A stretch of DNA of 9,062 nt from Bacillota bacterium (GCA_023443925.1 JAEZSL010000396.1:1-9062), one strand, 5' to 3'. Positions 1 through 5,507 are shown, counted from the stretch's first letter. Notes: generated by a model not told the origin, from the sequence alone. Translations and numbers: made by a program.

Positions 1-2
1 AT

Positions 3-425
3 GAAAACGGCAATATGATTTTCAAAAACGATCTGACGGAATTCTGGCAGATGCGAAGCTTTAGTACCATTGGAGGACCCAATATTGTACTGAATGATTA
101 TTATGATGTCGATGTGGAATATCCAAGGGATGCCCAGAGAGTATATGATGAACAGGTAGCGGGAGGAAAGAAGGAACTGCTGGAAGAGTATGAAGCCGTT
201 TCACCGGCGGTATGGTTCTTACCGGAGGAACAATCCCAGTTAGATCAGCTGTTGCCTCAGATCAATAATGTTGTTGATGCCACCATCCAGACCTGGATTA
301 TTGATGGCGGTGCAGACACCGGTTTTGAGCAGTTTACAAAGGATTTGGACAGTGCAGGTTTACAGACCTTCCTGGAAGTTTACCAGAAAGCTTATGACAG
401 ATATCTGGCTAATATGAATAAGTAA
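3..425 (+). CDS. Sugar ABC transporter substrate-binding lipoprotein, C-terminal part (LplA/LipO type)
   Basis: This is the last 140 or so codons of an extracellular family 1 solute-binding protein; the start lies left of the window. The reading frame is open from base 3, so the first in-frame ATG (15) is internal and not a start. The C-terminal block resembles LplA/LipO-type binding proteins of Firmicutes: acidic PEEQSQLDQLLPQINNVVD, then a WIIDG segment, then FEQFTKDLDSAGLQTFLEVYQKAYDRY before the stop. Such proteins are lipid-anchored outside the membrane and hand oligosaccharides, or sometimes peptides, to an ABC permease pair. No permease gene follows, and a terminator at 584-634 shows it is the last gene of its transcript. 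The substrate cannot be read from this fragment. The family call comes from recalled sequence patterns. Confidence 0.85.
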   Translation, partial: ENGNMIFKNDLTEFWQMRSFSTIGGPNIVLNDYYDVDVEYPRDAQRVYDEQVAGGKKELLEEYEAVSPAVWFLPEEQSQLDQLLPQINNVVDATIQTWIIDGGADTGFEQFTKDLDSAGLQTFLEVYQKAYDRYLANMNK

Positions 426-583
426 TGAATGAATTCTGAAAAACAAAATTTATTAGATTTATGAAGGTTTATAGGCGAGATTCGTAGATTTTATCATAAT
501 TTGGTATCTGCTAGAGAAGATAAATGGAAGCCGTAGCCTGGCTTGAAATAAAGTAGGGTTGCCATGACGGTACACCTGGCATT

Positions 584-634
584 AAGACTGCTGTACACCT
601 ATTTAATTATGGGGAGTTACGGCAGTCTTTTTTT
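584..634 (+). terminator. Rho-independent terminator of the binding-protein transcript
   Basis: A 12-bp stem (584-595 AAGACTGCTGTA with 618-629 TACGGCAGTCTT, one U-G pair) with a loop of about 22 nt is followed directly by a run of T (630-634). It closes the gene ending at 425. The 158 bases between that stop and the stem hold only weak hairpins and no ORF I can support. Confidence 0.8.
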
Positions 635-688
635 GAACCATAAAGTAGGATAAGGTTTTCTATATAAACAGGGGATAAAAGATAAATA

Positions 689-741
689 ATTAACTCAAAC
701 TTCGCACATGAATGAGTGCTATGCACCTTGAAAATTCAATA
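689..741 (+). repeat. Left two-part terminal inverted repeat of the IS derivative
   Basis: Outer arm 689-709 and inner arm 719-741, separated by 9 bases that are not conserved with the other end. Both arms are perfect reverse complements of the right end. The two blocks probably are the transposase recognition and cleavage modules; that role is inferred. Confidence 0.85.
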
Positions 742-778
742 AATACTGGCATAAAAATAGCATTGAAACCGCTGGTTT

Positions 779-787
779 TGTTATAAT
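779..787 (+). promoter_or_regulatory. Extended -10 promoter of the IS ORF
   Basis: TGTTATAAT matches the extended -10 consensus TGnTATAAT and lies about 42 bases before the ATG at 829. No good -35 hexamer is seen at 17 bases, as is common with extended -10 promoters. A ribosome binding site, CCGGAGG at 814-820, follows with 8-base spacing to the ATG. Confidence 0.55.
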
Positions 788-828
788 TAAGTCACCACAA
801 CAAAATCTAACAACCGGAGGCTAATGCT

Positions 829-1308
829 ATGACTAACAGTATAACACAAGATAACCAGAATGATAACCAGATTTCTTCATCTATCAGAAAGTTTTTCACC
901 AGATTTCATTTATCCTCAGCTCTCAAGGCTGCAAATGCATATAAATCAAAAGGGATTTACCTCACCTTTAAAGTCTGCAAAAGCTATCTCAGACTTGGTA
1001 AAGAATGTAATTCTCTTTCTTATGATGCAATGAGTGCTCAGGTAGCGGTTGTTTTTACCAGATATATGATGCTGTCCGTGGAGAACCGAGAGTCAAAAGA
1101 TGAACGTTCTCTAGGGGAGCTGTTCTTATACTTTACCGATGAATTGTCTGTTATCACATGGATTCAGGCATTTCAAGTGATGCTTCAAATGTTCAGCAAG
1201 CTGCTATCCAATGATTGTGAGTTATCTGAAAATAAAATCTCTGATCTTACAGATGCGTTTATAAACACAATCCCATCCGCTCTGAGGGAGCGGCTAAAAG
1301 TAGTATAA
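829..1308 (+). CDS. Internally deleted IS4-family transposase, N- and C-termini fused in frame
   Basis: The 159-aa product starts like the N-terminus of IS4-type transposases common in Lachnospiraceae (residues about 18-45, IRKFFTRFHLSSALKAANAY, then KSKGI). At about residue 45 it jumps to the C-terminal part, which begins inside the WDIEVFFKVCKSYL motif of the full-length family (here LTFKVCKSYLRLGKEC) and runs through VVFTRYMMLSVENRESKDER to the end. A full-length member has roughly 450 residues, so about 290 are missing, including the Asp, Asp and Glu of the DDE triad. It cannot catalyse transposition. The frame is nevertheless clean, with an intact SD (CCGGAGG) and promoter, so a small protein may be made. 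It would keep N-terminal sequences that in many transposases bind the inverted repeats, and could act as a titrating repressor; that is inference. The family comparison is from memory. Confidence 0.8.
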   Translation: MTNSITQDNQNDNQISSSIRKFFTRFHLSSALKAANAYKSKGIYLTFKVCKSYLRLGKECNSLSYDAMSAQVAVVFTRYMMLSVENRESKDERSLGELFLYFTDELSVITWIQAFQVMLQMFSKLLSNDCELSENKISDLTDAFINTIPSALRERLKVV

Positions 1309-1344
1309 AACGAGCAGAATATTGATAACTTAATTACTGCCAGG

Positions 1345-1397
1345 TATTGAATTTTCAAGGTGCATAGTTAAAATCTATGTGCGAAGTTTGAGTTAAT
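1345..1397 (+). repeat. Right two-part terminal inverted repeat of the IS derivative
   Basis: Inner arm 1345-1367 and outer arm 1377-1397 mirror the left end perfectly over 23 and 21 bp with the same 9-base gap. Outside it, GCTTTTATC at 1410-1418 is nearly the reverse complement of GATAAAAG at 674-681, so the symmetry may extend beyond the assigned ends. Confidence 0.85.
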
Positions 1398-1465
1398 AGT
1401 AAATAATTAGCTTTTATCATAAGAGAGAGAAAATGTAAAATATTTCAAAAAATGTAAAAAATCTA

Positions 1466-1494
1466 TTGCAATTATAATAACGGTATGATAATAT
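1466..1494 (+). promoter_or_regulatory. Promoter candidate in the IS-amt spacer
   Basis: TTGCAA (1466-1471), 17 bases, then TAATAT (1489-1494) preceded by TGA, an extended -10 form. No ORF follows. The first sites downstream are terminator-like hairpins at 1624-1654 and 1700-1734, so a short untranslated transcript of about 150-235 nt is possible. Confidence 0.4.
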
Positions 1495-1570
1495 TTTTAC
1501 AATATAGTTTTTACAATTATCATTTAAGTGAATGGTATCTCAACAATGGTTGTACTGCTTGATCAAAATT

Positions 1571-1591
1571 ATTGAATGTGGTTATATGGAT
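1571..1591 (+). repeat. Direct repeat copy 1 (21 bp, pair 300 bp apart)
   Basis: Matches 1871-1891 at 19 of 21 positions, with the core GGTTATATGGAT identical. The offset is exactly 300 bp. The interval between the copies contains both terminators and the group II intron end. Confidence 0.6.
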
Positions 1592-1623
1592 TTATGTTAA
1601 CTTATATTAAAGAATGGCAGAGT

Positions 1624-1654
1624 AGTCATAACTTACAGTTATGATTATTTTTTT
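1624..1654 (+). terminator. Possible weak terminator
   Basis: A 7-bp stem TCATAAC/GTTATGA with loop TTACA (1626-1644), extendable by two weaker pairs, is followed by TTATTTTTTT. The stem is AT-rich and weak, but the T tract is good. It may end the transcript from the promoter candidate at 1466-1494. Confidence 0.4.
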
Positions 1655-1699
1655 AGTTAGAAATTAAATATTTGCTGGTTTGTGGTTAATAAACCGACG

Positions 1700-1734
1700 A
1701 CGGAGTCAAGGATTAGCACCTTGACTCCGTTTTT
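1700..1734 (+). terminator. Strong Rho-independent terminator before the intron remnant
   Basis: A perfect 12-bp stem (1700-1711 ACGGAGTCAAGG with 1719-1730 CCTTGACTCCGT), a 7-base loop and a T run ending at 1734. No gene precedes it within 390 bases, so the transcript it ends is either a small RNA or belonged to a lost gene. Bacterial class C group II introns are known to insert just after such terminators, which fits the intron end that follows. Confidence 0.75.
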
Positions 1735-1754
1735 GTGTAACTGGTTAAATAATA

Positions 1755-1825
1755 GGAGCCATATGAAAGGAGACTTTCACTTACGGTTCTGTGAGAAGTT
1801 AGAGGTGAAATTCTTACTTACACGA
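1755..1825 (+). ncRNA. Group II intron 3' end: domain V and domain VI remnant
   Basis: 1756-1789 is a 34-nt domain V. It has the catalytic AGC triad (1757-1759), a basal stem GAGCC/GGTTC, a 2-nt bulge CT (canonically CG), a perfect 6-bp distal stem TGAAAG/CTTTCA and a GAGA tetraloop of the GNRA type. Against the usual GAGCCGUAUG start it has A for G at position 6, giving an A-C mismatch. 1796-1819 folds as a domain VI hairpin (AAGTTAGAG with TTCTTACTT), and the intron probably ends near ACACGAC at 1825. Domains I to IV and the reverse transcriptase are not in the window. The 5' sequence right after the terminator, GTGTA at 1735-1739, resembles the GUGYG intron start, so this may be a drastically shortened intron. 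Splicing activity is very unlikely. Confidence 0.75.
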
Positions 1826-1870
1826 CTGAGAGATTGGAAGTTTCTGGGTTAGAGCCTTTCCTCCTACTCG

Positions 1871-1891
1871 ATTAAATGAGGTTATATGGAT
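1871..1891 (+). repeat. Direct repeat copy 2 (21 bp)
   Basis: Second copy of the 1571-1591 repeat, 19 of 21 identical, lying just after the intron remnant and about 125 bases before amt. Similar GTTAA-containing sequence follows both copies with a 2-base offset. Confidence 0.6.
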
Positions 1892-1947
1892 AGTTAATTA
1901 TTGTAGATGAAATATATATTTTTTATGAAAATATATAGGGTATATGC

Positions 1948-1979
1948 AGTTCCTGAGTAACTTGGGCCTCTTGGGAACT
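1948..1979 (+). promoter_or_regulatory. Hairpin in the amt leader
   Basis: AGTTCCTGAG (1948-1957) pairs with CTTGGGAACT (1970-1979) over 10 bp with two G-U pairs around a 12-base loop. It is the only GC-containing structure in an otherwise AT-only leader, 35 bases before the amt start. There is no T tract after it, so it is not a terminator. It could be an RNA regulatory or protein-binding site for the ammonium transporter. A weak promoter candidate, TTGTAG-17-TATGAA (1901-1929), lies upstream. Confidence 0.35.
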
Positions 1980-2014
1980 CAATATAAATAAAATTTATTA
2001 AGAAAGGAAGTATT

Positions 2015-3319
2015 ATGGGGATAGGAGATTTAAAAATAGCATTGGATACGGCTTGGGTACTAATCGCAGCTTTTCTTGTATTTTTTATGAATTTGGGATT
2101 TGCATCGGTTGAAAGTGGATTTGCCAGATCCAAAAATGCGGTAAACATTTTATCTAAAAACTTTATTGTCTTTGCAGTTTCATCCTTAGGTTTTCTGCTG
2201 TTAGGATGGGGTATTATGTTTGGCGATGGTAATGGCTTCATTGGATTGAAAGGATTATTCTTTGTAAGTGGTGCTGATAATTCTCCCGCTTCGGGAGATG
2301 CATATTCCGGCGTGTACTCTGCAATATCCTGGACTGGTGTGCCGCTATGGGCAAAATTTTTCTTCCAGCTGGTATTCTGTGGAACAGCAGCTACTATTGT
2401 TTCAGGAGCGGTTGCAGAACGTATTAAGTACATTTCATTCATTGTTTTTTCATTTGCACTTACTTTATTAATTTATCCGGTTGTAGGACATTGGATATGG
2501 GGCGGTGGATGGCTTACAGGTATTGGATTTTGGGATTTTGCCGGCTCGACTGTAGTACACAGTGTAGGAGGATGGGCTGCTTTGACCGGTGCATTTATCC
2601 TGGGACCTAGAATTGGTAAGTATAAGGATGGAAAAGTCCAGGCGATTCCCGGTCACAATATGTCTTTAGCAACCATCGGTGTGTTTGTGCTCTGGCTTGG
2701 ATGGTTTGGATTCAACCCCGGTTCTACTATGGCAGCGGACCCCAATGCTATTTCACATATTGTGGTTACGACGAATACAGCCGGAATCATAGCTGTCCTG
2801 ACTGCGACAGCTACTTCTTGGATTATAATTGGTAAACCTGATCTCGGGATGAGCATTAATGGGTTATTGGCAGGCTTGGTTGCTATCACAGCATCCTGTG
2901 CTTTCGTAAGTGTACCTGTTTCATTGCTGATTGGCGCAATCGCAGGAGTTCTTGTAGTATTGTCAGTATTATTCTTTGATAAGGTAAAAATTGATGATCC
3001 GGTAGGTGCACTTTCTGTTCATTTGGTTAACGGTATATTTGGTACAATTTGTGTTGGCTTATTTGCCAAGGACGGAATTACGGGCGTGGCAACCGGCAAC
3101 GGACTTTTCTATGGCGGTGGTTTCACACTTCTTGGTACTCAGCTAATAGGTATAGCATCAGTTGCAGCATTCGTAATAATATCTACTTCCGTAGTATGGC
3201 TTATAATTAAAGCAACTCTTGGCTTGCGTGTTAATAAGGAAGAAGAAATTCAAGGTTTGGATATTGGAGAGCATGGGAATCAGGCATATCCGGATTTTAC
3301 GCCAGTCATTAAGGAATAA
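2015..3319 (+). CDS. amt: Ammonium transporter, Amt/AmtB family
   Basis: The 434-aa protein is a full-length Amt/Mep/Rh channel that passes ammonium across the cytoplasmic membrane. It starts with an N-out type helix (WVLIAAFLVFFMNLGFASVE, residues about 14-33) and shows about 11 hydrophobic segments. The ammonium recruitment and pore residues are present: D174 in WDFAGSTVVH, and the twin histidines H182 (STVVHSVGG) and H336 (SVHLVNGIFGT). The cytoplasmic tail ends in the conserved GLDIGEHGNQAYPDF, the part that couples to P-II proteins. The start is supported by AAAGGAAG at 2003-2010. A glnK/glnB gene, the usual partner directly downstream, is absent, and a terminator ends the transcript at 3514. 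The long leader (group II intron end, hairpin) is odd for this gene and suggests the original upstream context was disrupted. Family assignment is secure. Confidence 0.97.
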   Translation: MGIGDLKIALDTAWVLIAAFLVFFMNLGFASVESGFARSKNAVNILSKNFIVFAVSSLGFLLLGWGIMFGDGNGFIGLKGLFFVSGADNSPASGDAYSGVYSAISWTGVPLWAKFFFQLVFCGTAATIVSGAVAERIKYISFIVFSFALTLLIYPVVGHWIWGGGWLTGIGFWDFAGSTVVHSVGGWAALTGAFILGPRIGKYKDGKVQAIPGHNMSLATIGVFVLWLGWFGFNPGSTMAADPNAISHIVVTTNTAGIIAVLTATATSWIIIGKPDLGMSINGLLAGLVAITASCAFVSVPVSLLIGAIAGVLVVLSVLFFDKVKIDDPVGALSVHLVNGIFGTICVGLFAKDGITGVATGNGLFYGGGFTLLGTQLIGIASVAAFVIISTSVVWLIIKATLGLRVNKEEEIQGLDIGEHGNQAYPDFTPVIKE

Positions 3320-3459
3320 TGGACCCGGCATAATTTTAATTCTTAGTGCCTCTAGGCAGATTAAATGTTTATTGAATATACTGTCAGAAACTAATTGGGT
3401 GAACGTGATCTTGAAGCATTATATAAGTTAAAATAGACTTTATAGATGGTTTGAAAGTT

Positions 3460-3514
3460 CTGCCTTCCGGCATACACAGTGGAAAACGTGTATGCATGGT
3501 AAGGCAGTTTTTAT
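3460..3514 (+). terminator. Terminator after amt
   Basis: Two-part stem: CTGCCTT (3460-3466) with AAGGCAG (3501-3507), and inside it GCATACAC (3470-3477) with GTGTATGC (3488-3495), separated by a small internal loop and followed by TTTTT. It faces the convergent minus-strand genes, but only the plus direction has the T tract. Confidence 0.8.
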
Positions 3515-3523
3515 ATATTTGCA

Positions 3524-4033
3524 CTATAACTCAGCAAATACAAAAAAGTTACCGATTAACTGCGAGATTGGTACGATCTCATACCCCTTATCCTCAAGGC
3601 ATGCTATCATTGCTTCCAGAGCATCCTTGATAAATTTTGATCCGTTATGACAAAGGATTATGGAACCACTGCTTAAATGTTTATTATCTAAAACCGAGTT
3701 TATAAGGGGTTCCACTCCGTAATCTTTCAAGTCTAAGGAATCCACGTCCCACTGCACTCAATGATAACCAAGTTCATCTGTGGTGTCGATTAATGTATCA
3801 TTATAGTCGCCGTAGGGCGGCCGGAATAAATTCATTTCTATCCCGGTTAATTCTTTTACTTTGTTATGAACTGCTAAAATTTCGTCTTTACATTCTTCCA
3901 AAGAAAGCTGAGACATATGCTTATGATTCTCACTGTGGTTTCCCAGGTCATGACCTGCAGCCGCTATGGCTTTTACATCTTCCGGATATTCTTCAACCCA
4001 GCCTCCGGTCATAAAAAAAGACCAGATACCCTT
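3524..4033 (-). pseudogene. Polysaccharide deacetylase (NodB/PdaA type), truncated with internal stop
   Basis: On the minus strand the frame reads SFFMTGGWVEEYPEDVKAI, then AGHDLGNHSENH (metal-binding H-x3-H motif 2), RPPYGDYND (motif 3), a TGA at 3758-3760, then VQWDVDSLDLKDYG (motif 4) and IILCHNG near the C-terminus (motif 5). These are four of the five NodB deacetylase motifs in order. The intact family removes acetyl groups from peptidoglycan or other sugar polymers outside the cell. The N-terminus with the signal or anchor and the TFDDG motif 1, which carries the catalytic base, is missing, and the frame meets a TAA at 4034-4036. The TGA falls where related proteins have an ordinary residue between GY-H and VQW, so it is a nonsense mutation. 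The two halves would appear as 84- and 77-aa ORFs. The gene is dead; the original length was probably near 250-300 aa. Confidence 0.85.
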
Positions 4034-4104
4034 TTATATATCATCTTTGCAAAAGTTGTTTCTCCGGAACCGGGAAGGCCCTTTACAATTATTAATCTAT
4101 CCAT
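4009..4104 (-). pseudogene. N-terminal fragment of a P-loop kinase/ATPase
   Basis: The 31-codon frame begins MDRLIIVKGLPGSGETTFAK, a typical beta-strand plus Walker A of small P-loop kinases or AAA-type ATP-binding proteins, and then runs out at a TGA (4009-4011) where deacetylase sequence takes over. A proper site AGGTGA (4112-4117) precedes the ATG, and the start is 20 bases after the end of the DUF4846 gene, so this was once the next gene of that operon. The Walker A lysine is replaced by glutamate (GSGET instead of GSGKT), a one-base change that would abolish nucleotide binding. Everything beyond about residue 26 has been lost, probably in the same deletion that removed the head of the deacetylase. 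Substrate and subfamily cannot be told from so little. Confidence 0.65.
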
Positions 4105-4124
4105 CCATTATCACCTGCCTTTTA

Positions 4125-5123
4125 TCACCAGGTTTTTAGGTCGGAAACCTTGAAGGTCCACTCGGGTGTAATCAGAATATCCTTTATATTTGCAGAAAAC
4201 CAGGGAGAACCTTCCTTATCTCCCTTTAAAATCTGAATATCTTGAGCCGGCATGTAACTTTGAGCCAGTATAAAAATTTTTTCACCTGTTGTTTCATTCA
4301 CAGCCAAATCAACAATAATGACGCAATGCCCTGGTGCACCGCCCTGTATGAATACATCACCGATTGCAAGGTCTGAAAGTGGTTTTTCAGTTAATTGTTT
4401 ATCCAAAGATAAAGTGGAAGCATAGGCATAAACTATATCTAAATATTTTTGAAAGCTCTTATAAGAACGATTGTTAGTGCTGTTTGTTTTCCAGGAAACA
4501 TTACTGCCATTCACAGAAATACCGCTGCCAGCCGCCCATTTCGAAAATTCCGCATTAAAACCGCTTACAAAGTTAAAGTTTATTTCATCATATCGTTCTT
4601 TCGAATATAGATATTCTGCTCGTAACCGGATTACTGCATCGGCACACTGTTGCAAATCCCTTTCTCCCAGACTAAAATTAACCACTGCTAAATAAACATC
4701 GTTCTGTTTTTCTCTGCCATCATAGTATTTTACTTTAATACCATCCTGCTTTAAGGGCAGATTCTGAAGATAGTATGCAAAGGATTCTTTTTCTGTTTCT
4801 ATTCTCATAAATCCTTGAGGGACATCAAATCTTTCTATAATGGTGTTTCCATTAATACGTATAAGCGATTCGGCAGGAATTTCAGTTACATTTACTTCAG
4901 TTGTCTCGGTTTTTTGAATATTTTCTGAGCTTGGGGTGGTAAAATCCTGTGCAATAGAGTTTTCCGGTTGTGCAATAGTGTTTTCCGGCTGTTCAGTAGA
5001 ATGTTCTGCTCTTAAATTTGTCTCACAGGCCGTAAAGAAAAACAGACATATACTATACATAAAAATGCAGGCCAAGCCATCTATCAGTTTGTTTTTCAAT
5101 CTGTTCTTATTCTCTGCTATCAA
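4125..5123 (-). CDS. DUF4846 domain lipoprotein
   Basis: The 332-aa protein has a lipoprotein-like N-terminus (hydrophobic residues about 17-32, then FTAC with Cys33), a low-complexity Gln/Glu/Thr linker (about 34-80), and a full DUF4846 domain from about residue 85 to the end. I base that on INGNTIIERFDVPQGF, YYLQNLPLKQDGIKVKYYDG, DLQQCADAVIRLRAEYLY, SYKSFQKYLDIVYAYAGT-like sequence, GDVFIQGGAPGHCVIIVDLA, FILAQSYMPAQDIQIL and TPEWTF near the end. The domain's biochemical role is not known to me. The GDVF...GHCVIIVD part is reminiscent of papain-like NlpC/P60 or YiiX folds, but catalytic residues cannot be assigned. The start is TTG at 5121-5123: no ATG fits, and AAGGAGG (5131-5137) sits 7 bases upstream. 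The Phe at -3 of the lipobox is unusual. It is the promoter-proximal and only intact gene of its operon. Confidence 0.85.
   Translation of the reverse strand: MIAENKNRLKNKLIDGLACIFMYSICLFFFTACETNLRAEHSTEQPENTIAQPENSIAQDFTTPSSENIQKTETTEVNVTEIPAESLIRINGNTIIERFDVPQGFMRIETEKESFAYYLQNLPLKQDGIKVKYYDGREKQNDVYLAVVNFSLGERDLQQCADAVIRLRAEYLYSKERYDEINFNFVSGFNAEFSKWAAGSGISVNGSNVSWKTNSTNNRSYKSFQKYLDIVYAYASTLSLDKQLTEKPLSDLAIGDVFIQGGAPGHCVIIVDLAVNETTGEKIFILAQSYMPAQDIQILKGDKEGSPWFSANIKDILITPEWTFKVSDLKTW
4950..4991 (-). repeat. Tandem 21-bp repeat in the lipoprotein linker
   Basis: Two adjacent 21-bp units (4950-4970 and 4971-4991), 19 of 21 identical, encode QPENTIA and QPENSIA just after the lipid-anchor cysteine. 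Such spacer repeats can gain or lose units by slippage without frameshift and would alter the reach of the domain from the membrane. Confidence 0.8.
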
Positions 5124-5235
5124 TGTTTTGCCTCCTTAAGAAATATAGGTTCTATATCCATTTTTTAAGTTCATTCGTAATTTCCAGCCTTTAGCATACT
5201 TTGGTAATTTGCATTTAAAGTAAGCTAATTCTTAT

Positions 5236-5244
5236 ATTATAGCA
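5236..5244 (-). promoter_or_regulatory. Extended -10 promoter of the DUF4846 operon
   Basis: On the minus strand TGCTATAAT is an extended -10, about 115 bases before the TTG start. The -35 region (GTGTAA at 17 bases) is poor and lies within the left arm of the inverted repeat at 5251-5367. Confidence 0.55.
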
Positions 5245-5250
5245 TAACTA

Positions 5251-5367
5251 GTAAGATTTTACACCTGCTAAAGGGAGACACGGGTACATACAATGGCGGA
5301 TGGGTGTATCTGAACCATTTTCTGATATATAAAAAATATGATTTTGGTGTTAAAAATCACATCTTAC
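5251..5367. repeat. Imperfect inverted repeat/structured element in the divergent spacer
   Basis: GTAAGATTTTACACC (5251-5265) is mirrored by GGTGTTAAAA (5346-5355) and ATCTTAC (5361-5367), with a 5-base insertion and one bulge in the right arm. The 80 bases inside contain a small ATACA/TGTAT hairpin and no ORF. It could be a miniature element, a structured RNA or an operator region shared by the divergent genes. Confidence 0.4.
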
Positions 5368-5441
5368 CCTTATATTAACAAATCTTTAATGGATTCTAAT
5401 GAGAATATAATCCATTTGATATAAAAATAAGGCTGATATAA

Positions 5442-5470
5442 TTGACTTTTTCTGTAAAGGATATTAAGAT
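5442..5470 (+). promoter_or_regulatory. Promoter candidate P1 for the coiled-coil/VWA operon
   Basis: TTGACT (5442-5447), 17 bases, TAAGAT (5465-5470). Good -35 and fair -10, about 130 bases before the ATG at 5599. Confidence 0.5.
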
Positions 5471-5498
5471 ATTTAGAAGAGAAACCGTATGAGGTATA

Positions 5499-5507
5499 TG
5501 GTATAAT
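5499..5507 (+). promoter_or_regulatory. Promoter candidate P2 (extended -10)
   Basis: TGGTATAAT is a perfect extended -10 with no clear -35, 91 bases before the ATG at 5599. It lies 37 bases downstream of P1, so the operon may have two starts. Confidence 0.5.

Larger units (their letters stand above)
689..1397 (+). mobile_element. Non-autonomous IS4-type element (709 bp, internally deleted)
   Basis: The element is bounded by perfect 21-bp inverted repeats (689-709 and 1377-1397, outer sequence ATTAACTCAAACTTCGCACA...). Inside each lies a second perfect 23-bp inverted repeat (719-741 and 1345-1367), set 9 bases from the outer one at both ends. Between them is one ORF (829-1308) made of the two ends of an IS4-family transposase. 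Its own extended -10 promoter and ribosome binding site are kept. A 10-bp direct repeat TAAATAATTA (683-692 and 1400-1409) is in the range of IS4-family target duplications, but it overlaps the left inverted repeat and does not sit symmetrically, so exact ends and duplication are unsettled. With no catalytic core it could move only with a transposase supplied by a full-length relative elsewhere in the genome. Confidence 0.85.

Noticed and set aside
500..580. Structured RNA just before the terminator at 584
   Set aside because: Only short imperfect stems (AGCC/GGCT and GCCA/TGGC) are possible; nothing beyond chance.
1894..2889. Minus-strand ORFs (182 and 78 aa) opposite amt, and a minus-strand 62-aa ORF beside them
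   Set aside because: They lie antisense to a certain ammonium transporter gene, lack ribosome binding sites and their composition follows from the coding of amt.
3219..3431. 70-aa plus-strand ORF overlapping the amt end
   Set aside because: Its first half is a shadow frame of amt and it has no SD of its own; only the part after 3320 is considered, as a weak HTH remnant.
3320..3460. A glnK/glnB P-II gene expected after amt
   Set aside because: No frame shows P-II sequence; the spacer is only 140 bp and ends in a terminator.
3758..3760. TGA in the deacetylase read as selenocysteine
   Set aside because: The gene also lacks its N-terminus and catalytic motif 1, and no bacterial SECIS-like hairpin is evident after the codon; simple nonsense mutation is more likely.
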